64,000 nt of DNA, taken from JANSWP01 sp041941305. GTDB lineage: Bacteria > Bacteroidota > Bacteroidia > Chitinophagales > Saprospiraceae. Location of the stretch: contig JBGTQJ010000037.1 in NCBI GenBank assembly GCA_041941305.1, positions 1 through 64,000 on the forward strand, in the 5' to 3' direction. The notes under the pieces were generated by a model. It worked only from the letters and a program-made list of their open reading frames with translations. It was not told the DNA's origin and did no database searches. Of the stretch, positions 47,107 to 55,308 are shown in pieces (the first letter of the stretch is position 1; every line of letters begins with the position of its first letter). Position numbers and translations under genes: made by a program.

Positions 47107-47178
47107 CCTTGGTTAGGTTTTGATTTGAAAAGGAGCGAATGTAAGGGGTTTTGGGGAAAAATATTGACATTTGAGCTT

Positions 47179-48090
47179 ATGAAAATGAAAAAGCCAAAAC
47201 TTATTGTCCACGGAGGTGCCTGGAACATTCCGGAAGATTACGTCCCTGCTCATCTGGCAGGTGTTCGAAATGCAATTGAAACCATTTATCCGAAATTAGA
47301 AATGGGAATGTCGGCACTCGATGCTGTGGAACAAGCAGTCAATATTCTTGAAGAAGATCCCACTTTCGATTCAGGGCGAGGTGCTTTCCTGAATGAAAAA
47401 GGAGAAATAGAACTGGACGCGATGATCATGGATGGGAAAAGTCTCAATTTTGGCGCCGTGGCTGCCATTCAAAATTTCCTGAATCCCGTAAGTATTGCAA
47501 GAAAAGTGATGGAAGAGACGGAACATTGTATGTTGGTTGGGGAAGGTGCTATGGCATTTGCCAAAAAGACAGGCTATGAAGAATTGCCTCCAGAAGCCTT
47601 GCTGACAGAACGCGAATTGGAATTTTACCACAAAATCAAAAACGACCAAAACTTTGAAACCCATATGCCCTTTGAGTTTTCTGCAATGGATACTGTGGGG
47701 GCGGTAGCAATGGATATTCATGGAAATTTGGCAGCTGCAACCTCTACTGGTGGCACCGCTCGAAAAATGCAGGGACGAGTTGGGGACAGCCCGATTCCCG
47801 GTTCAGGAGCCTATGCTGATAATTATCGCGGAGCAGCTTCAGCAACTGGCTGGGGGGAAAGTATTATGCGCGTAGGATTATGCAATACGGTATGTGCTTT
47901 GTTTGCAACCAAAAGTGCAATGGAGGCGGCAGTGGAAAGTATAGAATATTTAAAATGGCGCGTAGATGGCTTGGGAGGCATCATTGGAATTAACAAGGAT
48001 GGAGATTATGGTTTTGCACACAACACACCAAAGATGGCATTTGGGTATGTACAGGCAGATGGAGAAGTACTTGTCCGAATAAAAACATAA
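47179..48090 (+). CDS. Isoaspartyl peptidase / plant-type L-asparaginase
   Basis: Ntn-hydrolase of 303 residues. It is made as one chain and should self-cleave before the nucleophile threonine in the segment AMDTVGAVAMD (Thr following Asp), with downstream STGGTARKMQGRVGDSPIPG (split) forming the substrate pocket typical of the family. The start at MKMKKPKLIVHGGAW is supported by the conserved IVHGGAW; a longer frame reaches 47089 but overlaps fhs. It cleaves isoaspartyl dipeptides or asparagine, giving ammonia and aspartate. Confidence 0.95.
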   Translation: MKMKKPKLIVHGGAWNIPEDYVPAHLAGVRNAIETIYPKLEMGMSALDAVEQAVNILEEDPTFDSGRGAFLNEKGEIELDAMIMDGKSLNFGAVAAIQNFLNPVSIARKVMEETEHCMLVGEGAMAFAKKTGYEELPPEALLTERELEFYHKIKNDQNFETHMPFEFSAMDTVGAVAMDIHGNLAAATSTGGTARKMQGRVGDSPIPGSGAYADNYRGAASATGWGESIMRVGLCNTVCALFATKSAMEAAVESIEYLKWRVDGLGGIIGINKDGDYGFAHNTPKMAFGYVQADGEVLVRIKT

Positions 48091-48100
48091 TTCTGTTTGA

Positions 48101-48901
48101 ATGATTAACTGGGTTCTTCAAAAAAACTTAACCAAGCCAGAAATTCTGGATGCCATAAAAACCGCACTAAATAAGCCTGATGAACTTTGGGAAGAAGTCA
48201 AAATTGTTCCCTTTGCGGAATCATTTCCACCAATAAAAAACCAAAAAGCCTACCTCATAATTTATGGCTCCACTACTTTCATGTTGAATGCCTTTAGTGA
48301 CAAAAGATTAAATAAAGGGGTATTTTACAATCCTGAAACATTTCAGATGAAAAACTATGTGGAGCGTTGGAATCATCATGTTTTAAATGCTTCTGGCAGA
48401 TTGCTAAAATTTGGAAACGTCCCAAATATTCTGAGTCCCCCTTCAAAAAAATGGTTTGTTAGACCCAATATGGATAGCAAGATTTTTAGTGGAAAAGTAG
48501 ACACTTTTAAAAACTTGTCATCCTGGAGTGATCAAGTCTGTAAATTAAACCTGCCAAACTTTAATGAAGCAACCGAAATCTGGATTTCAGAAACCCAAAA
48601 AATTGAAAAAGAATGGCGATTATTTATTGTAGACGACCAGATCGTATCATCCAGCAGATATATGAATAATGGGCAATTGGAAGTTGATAAAAAGGATAAT
48701 CCTTTGGAAATGTTAACCTTTGCACGAAACAGAATTTCAGAGTATAGATTGAATGATGTGTATGTAATGGACATCGCTCAAATCGACAATTCCTTTAAAA
48801 TCATAGAATGTAATTGTTTTAATGGAACTGGCTTTTACAAACATGATATTGCTGGAATTGTAACCGCAATTAATGATTTTATCAGAACTAAAAAAAACTA
48901 G
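48101..48901 (+). CDS. ATP-grasp domain protein (DUF4343-like)
   Basis: Protein of 266 residues resembling the DUF4343 ATP-grasp group: WFVRPNMDSKIFSGKV in the middle, EWRLFIVDDQIVSSSRYMNNG, and a metal-site-like VYVMDIAQIDNSFKIIECNCFNGTGFY (segment). ATP-grasp enzymes form amide or peptide bonds; the substrate is unknown. It starts ten bases after the isoaspartyl peptidase stop and ends two bases before the next gene, so the three are probably one transcription unit. Confidence 0.8.
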   Translation: MINWVLQKNLTKPEILDAIKTALNKPDELWEEVKIVPFAESFPPIKNQKAYLIIYGSTTFMLNAFSDKRLNKGVFYNPETFQMKNYVERWNHHVLNASGRLLKFGNVPNILSPPSKKWFVRPNMDSKIFSGKVDTFKNLSSWSDQVCKLNLPNFNEATEIWISETQKIEKEWRLFIVDDQIVSSSRYMNNGQLEVDKKDNPLEMLTFARNRISEYRLNDVYVMDIAQIDNSFKIIECNCFNGTGFYKHDIAGIVTAINDFIRTKKN

Positions 48902-48903
48902 TA

Positions 48904-49506
48904 TTGATTGATTCAAAAAAGAAAGCATTAATCATATTTATCAAAAATCCCGAAATTGGAAAAGTAAAAACGCGCTTGGCAGCAACGGTTGGAAATGAAC
49001 AGGCGATGAAAATATATTTAGCCCTGCTAGGTCATACCCGCCAAATTGCTCAATCCCTTGAAGTTTCAAGGTTGCTTTATTATAGTTCTTTCGTGGATAA
49101 ACAAGATGATTGGTCTGAGTCAAACTTTCAAAAATTCGTTCAAAAGGGCGAAGGTCTAGGCGTGCGTATGGCAAATGCTTTCAAAACAGTTTTTGAACAA
49201 CATGAACGAGTCCTCATCATTGGCAGTGATTGTGCCTCCTTGACGAAGGAAATTGTAGCAGAAGCTTATGAGCAATTGAATCATTCTGATTTTGTAATTG
49301 GTCCGGCAAAAGATGGTGGTTATTATTTGATAGGAATGAATGCATTTATGCCGCAAGTTTTTGAAGATATCGAGTGGAGCACAGATTCCGTTTTTTCGAG
49401 AACAATTGAAAATATTAATGAATTGGGAAAAAGTTATTATTTGCTTCCTGTTTTGTCGGATATAGATGTGGAGGAGGATTGGGAGCGTTATGGGTGGGAA
49501 GTGTAG
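48904..49506 (+). CDS. DUF2064/TIGR04282-type glycosyltransferase-like protein
   Basis: Protein of 200 residues with the nucleotidyl/glycosyltransferase-A-like fold of the DUF2064 group: LIIFIKNPEIGKVKTRLA near the N-terminus (nucleotide-binding), VLIIGSDCASLT, and DFVIGPAKDGGYYLIGMN. Some relatives are annotated as arsenosugar biosynthesis glycosyltransferases; the substrate here is unknown. It appears to start at TTG (48904), as no upstream ATG exists and the ATP-grasp gene stops two bases before. Confidence 0.85.
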   Translation: MIDSKKKALIIFIKNPEIGKVKTRLAATVGNEQAMKIYLALLGHTRQIAQSLEVSRLLYYSSFVDKQDDWSESNFQKFVQKGEGLGVRMANAFKTVFEQHERVLIIGSDCASLTKEIVAEAYEQLNHSDFVIGPAKDGGYYLIGMNAFMPQVFEDIEWSTDSVFSRTIENINELGKSYYLLPVLSDIDVEEDWERYGWEV

Positions 49507-49837
49507 GAGCTGACGCGCTTTGCTTGGAGACCGCTTCGCTTTTGGAGGTCTGACAGCGAAGCGATCTAAAAAAAGCCAAGCGCAGCGATCCAAAAACAAA
49601 AAGAATCCCCGATTTACACCAAAGCTCGTAAATTTGCGTTTCAAAAACGATCTGAACCCTTTACCAAAGAGCATGTCTAAATTTTTCTTGCCTGAAAACC
49701 ATTACTTTAGGAACCTGATTTCAAATCAATTCGGTCTTTTATCCCGATAAACTCTCTCATTGATTTTTCATCAGAACCCTAAATTACTGATTATCAGTTT
49801 ATAAAAATCTTAAACATTCTCTAAATAAAATGCTTTC
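49507..49837. other. Intergenic region with a hairpin repeat
   Basis: A 331-base gap with one long imperfect hairpin (49514-49586) at its left and an AT-rich remainder, likely including the promoter of the next gene. Overlapping frames here (49520-49750 plus; 49156-49674 minus) are products of the hairpin and have no protein-like features. Confidence 0.6.
49514..49586. repeat. GCGCTTTGCTTGG..GCTTCGCT imperfect hairpin
   Basis: Left arm 49514-49540 and right arm 49554-49586 pair through GCTTCGCT/AGCGAAGC and GCGCTT..GCTTGG/CCAAGCGC with an internal bulge. It sits directly after the DUF2064 stop. Confidence 0.7.
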
Positions 49838-50770
49838 ATGAGAAAGATACTCCTGTTGTGTTTGTGCCTGCCTATTTTTCAAGTGACCAATGCCCAGGAT
49901 GAGATTGCACCTGCTGATTTGGAACAACTGCAATTGTATGAAGACACGATTGCATTGATGTCTTTTTTGGTGGTGAATGATTCTTTGCCGGAAAATCGAT
50001 TTGCGTCGTGTAAAAAAGTAATTTCTACATTGGTGAAGGCATTGAAGTTTGAAAACTCCTTTCAATATAAATTTCCAAAAGTCACAGCCATTTCCATTCA
50101 ATATCCGAAGGACAGCACCTTTCGGATTTTTACCTGGCAACTCTATGTAGATGTAGATGAATATCGCTACTATGGTGCCATTCAAATGAATTCGCCTGAT
50201 TTAGAGTTGTTTCCACTGGTAGACAGGTCTTTTGAAGTGGAGGAAGAAGAGTACGAAATTCTCACTGCAAAAAACTGGTACGGGGCTTTGTACTACAATA
50301 TCCATCAATTTGAAAGTCCGAAAGGTAAGCGTTATTTGCTGTTTGGTTATGACGCATATTCCTTTTTTGAAAAGCGAAAATTGGTAGATGTTTTATTTTT
50401 CCGGGAAGGGCAACCTGTCTTTGGAGATCCGATTTTCCAAACCTATGATTTGAGAACCGGGCAAGAATTTGTAAAAAATCGGCTGGTCAAAACCTACAAT
50501 GCAGAAGCTGCTTTCAAACTCAATTTTGATGAAGTGTACAATGTCATCCTATTCGACCACCTCATTATGATGGGCGGAATGGCTGGGCAGGGACCAAGTT
50601 ATGTTCCTGATGGATCTTATGAAGGGTATCGACTCGATAAAGGTTTTTGGCATCATGTACCAAAAATGTTTCACGAAACTTCGGAGGAAGCTCCCAGAGA
50701 TTTCCCCATTTTAGATGAACGCAATTCGGGAGATATTTTTGGGAAGCGGAGTAAGAAGAAAGATGGGTGA
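49838..50770 (+). CDS. Exported hypothetical protein
   Basis: Protein of 310 residues with a signal peptide (MRKILLLCLCLPIFQVTNAQ). I do not recognise a family. The mature part is rich in aromatic and acidic residues (WQLYVDVDEYRYYGAIQMN, LTAKNWYGALYYNIHQF, KRYLLFGYDAYSFFEKRK), with a regular strand pattern, and ends in a basic tail (FGKRSKKKDG). It overlaps the following pseudouridine synthase gene by eight bases, indicating translational coupling, so the two are cotranscribed; a shared function is not implied. Similar proteins next to this type of gene would support a conserved pair. Confidence 0.75.
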   Translation: MRKILLLCLCLPIFQVTNAQDEIAPADLEQLQLYEDTIALMSFLVVNDSLPENRFASCKKVISTLVKALKFENSFQYKFPKVTAISIQYPKDSTFRIFTWQLYVDVDEYRYYGAIQMNSPDLELFPLVDRSFEVEEEEYEILTAKNWYGALYYNIHQFESPKGKRYLLFGYDAYSFFEKRKLVDVLFFREGQPVFGDPIFQTYDLRTGQEFVKNRLVKTYNAEAAFKLNFDEVYNVILFDHLIMMGGMAGQGPSYVPDGSYEGYRLDKGFWHHVPKMFHETSEEAPRDFPILDERNSGDIFGKRSKKKDG

Positions 50771-51689
50771 TACGAAAAAAGTTTTGGAAATACATATTGT
50801 TCCCAAGCATGTAGGCAAAATCCGTCTCAGTGATTACGCACATATGGTTTTCAATACCATTTCCTCCAGAAAAGGCATTAAAAAAGCTATCAAAAGAGGA
50901 CAGGTTCTGGTAGATGGAAAAATTGGAAATACCGGGCAATGGATCCAAGCAGGGCAAAAAATTGAATTGCTGAAACCCAAGGCTAAACCTGGCAAAATCT
51001 TTCCACTTGAACTTAGGGTGATTTTTGAAGATGAGTATATAGCCATTATTCATAAACCAGCTGGATTTCCCGTTAGTGGCAATTATTTTAAAACCATCCA
51101 AAACGCCTTGCCTCATAATTTGAAAACATCTGGTCAAAAAGATGCACTTACAATTCCACTTCCTGTACACCGCCTCGACGCAGCAACTAGTGGCTTATTG
51201 ATCATCGCCAAAACAATTGCAGCCAGAATTGAGTTAGGTAGGCAATTTGAAGAAAAAGCAATTCAAAAAAAATACCGGGCGATTGTAATTGGAGAAACAC
51301 CAGCATCCGGGAAGATTGAATTGCCAATTGATAATAAAGAAGCGATTTCTGAATATAAAACCATAAGGCAAATTTGCTCTCCAAAGTATAATTGGCTGTC
51401 TGAGCTTGAATTAAATCTTTTGACAGGTCGTACACATCAATTGCGCATTCACCTATCTAAATCAGGGTTTCCAATTTTAGGAGATAAGCTCTATGGAAAA
51501 GAAGGCATGATATTGAAGGGAAAAGGATTGTTTTTGTGTGCTACTGAATTGTCTTTACAACATCCCTTTGAAAAAAGAATTTTGCTACCTAAAATTGCCC
51601 CTCCAAAAAAATTCAAAACCTTTTTGGACAAAGAAGAAAATCGCTCGATATATAAAGGTCAAAGACTTGAAAGTTCGAGATTTAGTTAG
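50763..51689 (+). CDS. RluA-family pseudouridine synthase
   Basis: Enzyme of about 308 residues that isomerises uridine to pseudouridine in RNA. An S4-like N-terminal domain (SRKGIKKAIKRGQVLVDGK) precedes the catalytic domain, with the family motif HRLDAATSGL containing the catalytic Asp, followed by KKYRAIV and GRTHQLRIHL. The target nucleotide (rRNA or tRNA) cannot be told. The start ATG at 50763 overlaps the stop of the preceding gene (50768-50770); upstream in-frame codons belong to another gene. Confidence 0.93.
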   Translation: MGDTKKVLEIHIVPKHVGKIRLSDYAHMVFNTISSRKGIKKAIKRGQVLVDGKIGNTGQWIQAGQKIELLKPKAKPGKIFPLELRVIFEDEYIAIIHKPAGFPVSGNYFKTIQNALPHNLKTSGQKDALTIPLPVHRLDAATSGLLIIAKTIAARIELGRQFEEKAIQKKYRAIVIGETPASGKIELPIDNKEAISEYKTIRQICSPKYNWLSELELNLLTGRTHQLRIHLSKSGFPILGDKLYGKEGMILKGKGLFLCATELSLQHPFEKRILLPKIAPPKKFKTFLDKEENRSIYKGQRLESSRFS

Positions 51690-51708
51690 AGAATTCTATA
51701 TCAAAGTA

Positions 51709-51761
51709 TTAAATCTCAATTTCTCAATTTCTCAATTTCTCAATTTCTCAATTTCTCAAAC
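51709..51761 (+). repeat. TCTCAATT tandem repeat
   Basis: Five to six copies of TCTCAATT (AATCTCAATTTCTCAATTTC...) up to the GTG start of glpD. The same octamer-like unit occurs in the engB leader at 34081-34129. Confidence 0.9.
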
Positions 51762-51762
51762 A

Positions 51763-53409
51763 GTGAACCTACTTTCTACAAAAAACCGTGCAATAACCAT
51801 TCAAAAACTTCAATCTGAAGAATTTGACTTAACCATTATTGGTGGTGGCATCACAGGAGCTGGTATTGCCCTGGATGCAGCTTCCAGAGGGATGAAAGTT
51901 GCTTTAGTAGAGATGAAGGATTTTGCATCTGGCACCAGCAGTAAATCTACCAAACTAGTGCACGGAGGCTTGCGCTATTTGAAACAATTGGAATTTGCCC
52001 TGGTGCGGGAGGTAGGGCGTGAGCGGGCAATTGTTCATAAACTGGCACCCCATCTGACTACTGCAGAAAAAATGTTATTGCCCATTATCAAAAGTGGTAC
52101 ATATGGCAGATTTGCGAGTTCCATTGGACTAATGGTCTATGATTTTCTGGCAGATGTGGAAGAGGCAGACAAGAGGAGAATGATATCGAAAGAGGAAGTC
52201 TTGAAGTTGGAACCCATATTAAAGGAGGAAAACTTATTGGGAGGTGGGGTTTATGCAGAATACAGAACTGATGATGCAAGGCTAACCATTGAGATCATTA
52301 AGGAAGCTGCCGAGCACGGAGCGGTAAGTTTGAATTATGTGAAAGCCAAAAAATTTGTGTATGACCAACAAAAAGTTGTTGGCGTAAAATGTCAGGATTT
52401 GCAAGGGGAGGAAGTTTTTGAAATTCGCTCCAAATACATTGTCAGTGCTGCAGGTCCCTGGGTGGACAAACTGCGGAAGAAAGATAAATCATTGAAAGGC
52501 AAGCGCTTATTTCTATCTAAAGGCGCTCATCTGGTCATTCCTCATGAGCGATTGCCGCTCACACACGCAGTGTACTTCGATGTACCCGATGGTAGAATGA
52601 TGTTTGCCATTCCCCGCCATAGAATTACCTACCTGGGGACCACCGACACTCCCTATGATGGTGACATCAATAATGTATGGGCAGATCGAGCAGATGCGGA
52701 GTACATTTTAAATGGCGTAAACCATATGTTTCCAAAAGCCAAACTGACGCTGGAGGATATCGAATCTAGCTGGGCAGGGCTCCGTCCCTTGATTTATGAA
52801 GAAGGAAAATCTGCTTCTGAAATGTCTAGAAAAGACGAAATCTTCAATTCCAAATCCGGATTGATATCCATTGCAGGAGGTAAATTGACAGGCTATCGCA
52901 AAATGGCAGAGCGGATAGTTGATTTGGTCGCCAAAAAGTTGTCTAAAAAATACGACTTACAATTTTCTGAATGTCATACAGATAAAATTCATTTAGGCAA
53001 AAGTCATTTCAAAAACGCAGTGGAGGTTGCCGACTATCAAAAAGAAGTTGAAAAACGAATTTCAGGGTTTGGGCTAAAAAAATACTATGCACAATATTTA
53101 GTTGCAAATTATGGAAGTCAAACCGAAACGATATTGGAGCATTTTTCTAGTTTTAAAAATGACCCTGAAATTGCGCTCGCAAGAGCAGAACTAGCCTTTA
53201 GTTTGGAAAATGAATTGTGTCAAACCCCACTGGATTTTTTTGTCAGAAGAACGGGCCGGTTGTATTTCAATATTGGGAGTATTGATAAGGTTCTGGATAA
53301 AGTTTTGGAGGATTTTGGAAATAATTTTGGATGGGATGAATCTGAGGTTTCAGCACAAAAAAAAGCTGTGGAGATGAATATTTTTGAGTCATCTGTTTTT
53401 AATAAATAA
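51763..53409 (+). CDS. glpD: FAD-dependent glycerol-3-phosphate dehydrogenase
   Basis: Membrane-associated flavoenzyme of 548 residues that oxidises glycerol-3-phosphate to dihydroxyacetone phosphate and passes electrons to quinones. The FAD-binding motif is IIGGGITGAGIALDAASRG, followed by the family segments SGTSSKSTKLVHGGLRYL and YLGTTDTPYDGD; the C-terminal helical domain is complete. The start is most likely GTG at 51763 (VNLLSTKNRAITIQKL), directly after the TCTCAATT repeat; translating further upstream would run through the repeat and the preceding gene. Confidence 0.95.
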   Translation: MNLLSTKNRAITIQKLQSEEFDLTIIGGGITGAGIALDAASRGMKVALVEMKDFASGTSSKSTKLVHGGLRYLKQLEFALVREVGRERAIVHKLAPHLTTAEKMLLPIIKSGTYGRFASSIGLMVYDFLADVEEADKRRMISKEEVLKLEPILKEENLLGGGVYAEYRTDDARLTIEIIKEAAEHGAVSLNYVKAKKFVYDQQKVVGVKCQDLQGEEVFEIRSKYIVSAAGPWVDKLRKKDKSLKGKRLFLSKGAHLVIPHERLPLTHAVYFDVPDGRMMFAIPRHRITYLGTTDTPYDGDINNVWADRADAEYILNGVNHMFPKAKLTLEDIESSWAGLRPLIYEEGKSASEMSRKDEIFNSKSGLISIAGGKLTGYRKMAERIVDLVAKKLSKKYDLQFSECHTDKIHLGKSHFKNAVEVADYQKEVEKRISGFGLKKYYAQYLVANYGSQTETILEHFSSFKNDPEIALARAELAFSLENELCQTPLDFFVRRTGRLYFNIGSIDKVLDKVLEDFGNNFGWDESEVSAQKKAVEMNIFESSVFNK

Positions 53410-53431
53410 CTCATTCCCAAATAAAACATGT

Positions 53432-53901
53432 ATGAAAAAACGTAGGACAAGGGAACATATTATTGAAGATTTGGGGCTGAACCATTTGGAGAGACAATTT
53501 TGCTTGCCGGATATTCTGTTCAAAGAATCTTTAGGGATTATGGGTATGATGCCAATGTTTTCACCTATGATGAAAATGGGGAAGCTGAAAATGGAATGAT
53601 ACTGGTTCAATTGAAATCCACCGACCACCTAAAAATTTCTGAAAAACATAATGCTATTGAATATTCTCTTTCGAAAAAGGATTTAGAACTTTGGCTTTAT
53701 GAAAAAGAGTTGATGATTTTAGTTGTATATGATGCCCAAACTGAATAGGCGTATTTCATTGTTTTACAAGAATATTTCAAGACAAACCGAATTTCATTAA
53801 AGAATATTCGTAAATTTATTCAAGTCTTTATTCCTTTTGAAAACTCATTAACACCAGAAAGCGTTAAAAGAATTCGAGATATAAAAAATTCAAATTATTA
53901 A
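53432..53901 (+). pseudogene. DUF4365-type gene with frameshift and in-frame stop
   Basis: The start (MKKRRTREHIIEDLGLNHLERQ) is followed by a one-base deletion near 53497 (CAATTTTG where CAAATTTTG would restore ILLAGYSVQRIFRDYGYD). The second frame continues with the DUF4365 core (VQLKSTDHLKI, YSLSKKDLELWLYEKELMILVVYDAQ). It is interrupted by TAG at 53746-53748; reading through gives AYFIVLQEYFKTN and NIRKFIQVFIPFEN up to 53901. DUF4365 proteins have a nuclease-like fold. Two lesions argue for a dead gene rather than programmed frameshifting. Confidence 0.85.
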
Positions 53902-53904
53902 TTG

Positions 53905-54174
53905 ATGAAAGTTAATTATAAAGAATTCGAAGAAGCATTAAGTACCTTAAAGTTTGAAAAAGAAGAATCCAAAGATGCCATCATCTTTTCTAACAAGTCT
54001 TTTTCAGCTATCATTAAATTACCTAACCCCGCATCAAAAGAGGAAATCATTCAAGAAGGAATTCTTGCTGGCCACGCTTTTCTTCTTCAAGAAAAAGGAG
54101 TGATAACCACTGCAAAAGTCTTATTTAAAATTCTTGAAAATCAAAGGTTTATACGCGAAAACGTACTTGCATAA
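53905..54174 (+). CDS. Small hypothetical protein, possibly HicA-like partner
   Basis: Protein of 89 residues (MKVNYKEFEEALSTLKFEKEE...), starting three bases after the end of the broken DUF4365 gene and presumably once cotranslated with it. The layout, a short N-terminal helix, IIFSNKSFSAIIKLPN strand pair, and C-terminal helix, is reminiscent of HicA-type RNA-binding toxins, but the catalytic histidine of HicA is absent. I cannot assign a function. TTG at 53902 is an alternative start. Confidence 0.55.
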   Translation: MKVNYKEFEEALSTLKFEKEESKDAIIFSNKSFSAIIKLPNPASKEEIIQEGILAGHAFLLQEKGVITTAKVLFKILENQRFIRENVLA

Positions 54175-54194
54175 AAATAAAGTCAAAATCTTAG

Positions 54195-54803
54195 ATGCAA
54201 AACAAAATCAAAACCCACCTATCCAAAGATCCTATTTTTAAACCACTTGTAGAAACCATCATACTAGAATCACCCACTTCCAAAGGTGATTTGTACGAAG
54301 ATTTGCTTCGCTCAATAGTCAGTCAACAATTGTCTGTAAAAGCTGCGAGAACCATCTATGGTCGCTTTCTGGATTTATTTGAAGATGGCTATGCTTTTCC
54401 TGATGAATTGTTGGAGATGGATATTCCCACCTTACGGTCTGCTGGTTTGTCTAACTCAAAATCCAATTACATTCAAAATGTGGCAAACTTTTTCAAAACC
54501 GAAAAACTCCAAAAGAAGAACTGGTCTGGTATGGAAGATGATGCCATTATTCAATACCTGACTCAAATTAAAGGTGTAGGCAAATGGACCGTTCAGATGA
54601 TTTTAATGTTTACATTGGACAGACAAGATGTTTTTCCAGTTGATGACCTGGGCATCCAGAATGCCATTAAAGGCTTGTACAGTCTTGAAGAAACGGGAAA
54701 AGATTTAAAAAAGAAAATGGTAGAAGTGGCAGTCCCCTGGCAACCCTATCGCACCCATGCCTGCCGGTATCTATGGCGCTGGAAAGATGCAGGAGGTTTG
54801 TGA
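54195..54803 (+). CDS. AlkA-type DNA-3-methyladenine glycosylase
   Basis: Base-excision repair enzyme of 202 residues removing alkylated purines. It has the helix-hairpin-helix motif IKGVGKWTVQMI (125-136), followed by the catalytic Asp in FPVDDLGIQ (Asp151), and SIVSQQLSVKAA near the N-terminus, which is the family signature. It lacks the N-terminal domain of long E. coli-type AlkA, as do many Bacteroidota forms. It is convergent to the CDGSH protein gene. Confidence 0.93.
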   Translation: MQNKIKTHLSKDPIFKPLVETIILESPTSKGDLYEDLLRSIVSQQLSVKAARTIYGRFLDLFEDGYAFPDELLEMDIPTLRSAGLSNSKSNYIQNVANFFKTEKLQKKNWSGMEDDAIIQYLTQIKGVGKWTVQMILMFTLDRQDVFPVDDLGIQNAIKGLYSLEETGKDLKKKMVEVAVPWQPYRTHACRYLWRWKDAGGL

Positions 54804-54845
54804 ATGAAGAGGGAGTGAAAATTATTCATTCCTTCACTACCAAAG

Positions 54846-55271
54846 TTATCCTTCAAATCCAATTTTCTTATGGGTACCATCGCAGAAAGGCTTATTTGAA
54901 GAGGCTCCACAGCGACAAAAGGCAGTTACTTTGTGCTTCTTGGTCTCATTGCCTTCCGAATCTTTGATTAACAGATTTCCATAAACCATTAATGGACCAT
55001 TCGGATTTACTTCAACGATGGTTTCATTTTCTACTACGACTTCTCCTTTTTTACTCTCATTGTAATAATAAGACAAAGCTCCTGATGGGCATTTATCTAT
55101 TTGTTTGGCAATGGCTTCTGTAGTATCGCCTTCTACCTTGATCCAGGGTCGAGCTTGTGGATCAAAAACACCTGGAAGTCCATTTGCGCAAAGGGCAGAA
55201 TGTATGCAAATACCTGGCTTCCAGACGACTGTAATTTCTCCGTTGGTGTATTCTTTTGTTTTGCTTTTCAT
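54846..55271 (-). CDS. Ferredoxin-like plus CDGSH iron-sulfur protein
   Basis: Protein of 141 residues combining a divergent 4Fe-4S-type module (WKPGICIHSALCANGLPGVF and DKCPSGALSYY) with a C-terminal CDGSH-like cluster motif (CRCGASSNKPFCDGTH). The order matches a family annotated as (4Fe-4S)-binding/CDGSH proteins, thought to act in redox or iron-sulfur handling. The start at 55271 (MKSKTKEYTNGEI) is chosen; an ORF extension to 55343 would overlap the next gene. It lies 37 bases after the SprA-like gene on the same strand and may be cotranscribed. Confidence 0.88.
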   Translation of the reverse strand: MKSKTKEYTNGEITVVWKPGICIHSALCANGLPGVFDPQARPWIKVEGDTTEAIAKQIDKCPSGALSYYYNESKKGEVVVENETIVEVNPNGPLMVYGNLLIKDSEGNETKKHKVTAFCRCGASSNKPFCDGTHKKIGFEG

Positions 55272-55308
55272 ATTGGTAATGTTTTGACATTCAAATTTAG
55301 GTTTTTTT

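Noticed and set aside
49520..49750. Frames over the gap after the DUF2064-type gene
   Set aside because: Created by the hairpin repeat; both strands are open there, which is typical of such repeats.
53432..53748. Programmed frameshift in the DUF4365-type gene
   Set aside because: No slippery heptamer or pausing structure was evident, and an in-frame stop further down independently disables the gene.
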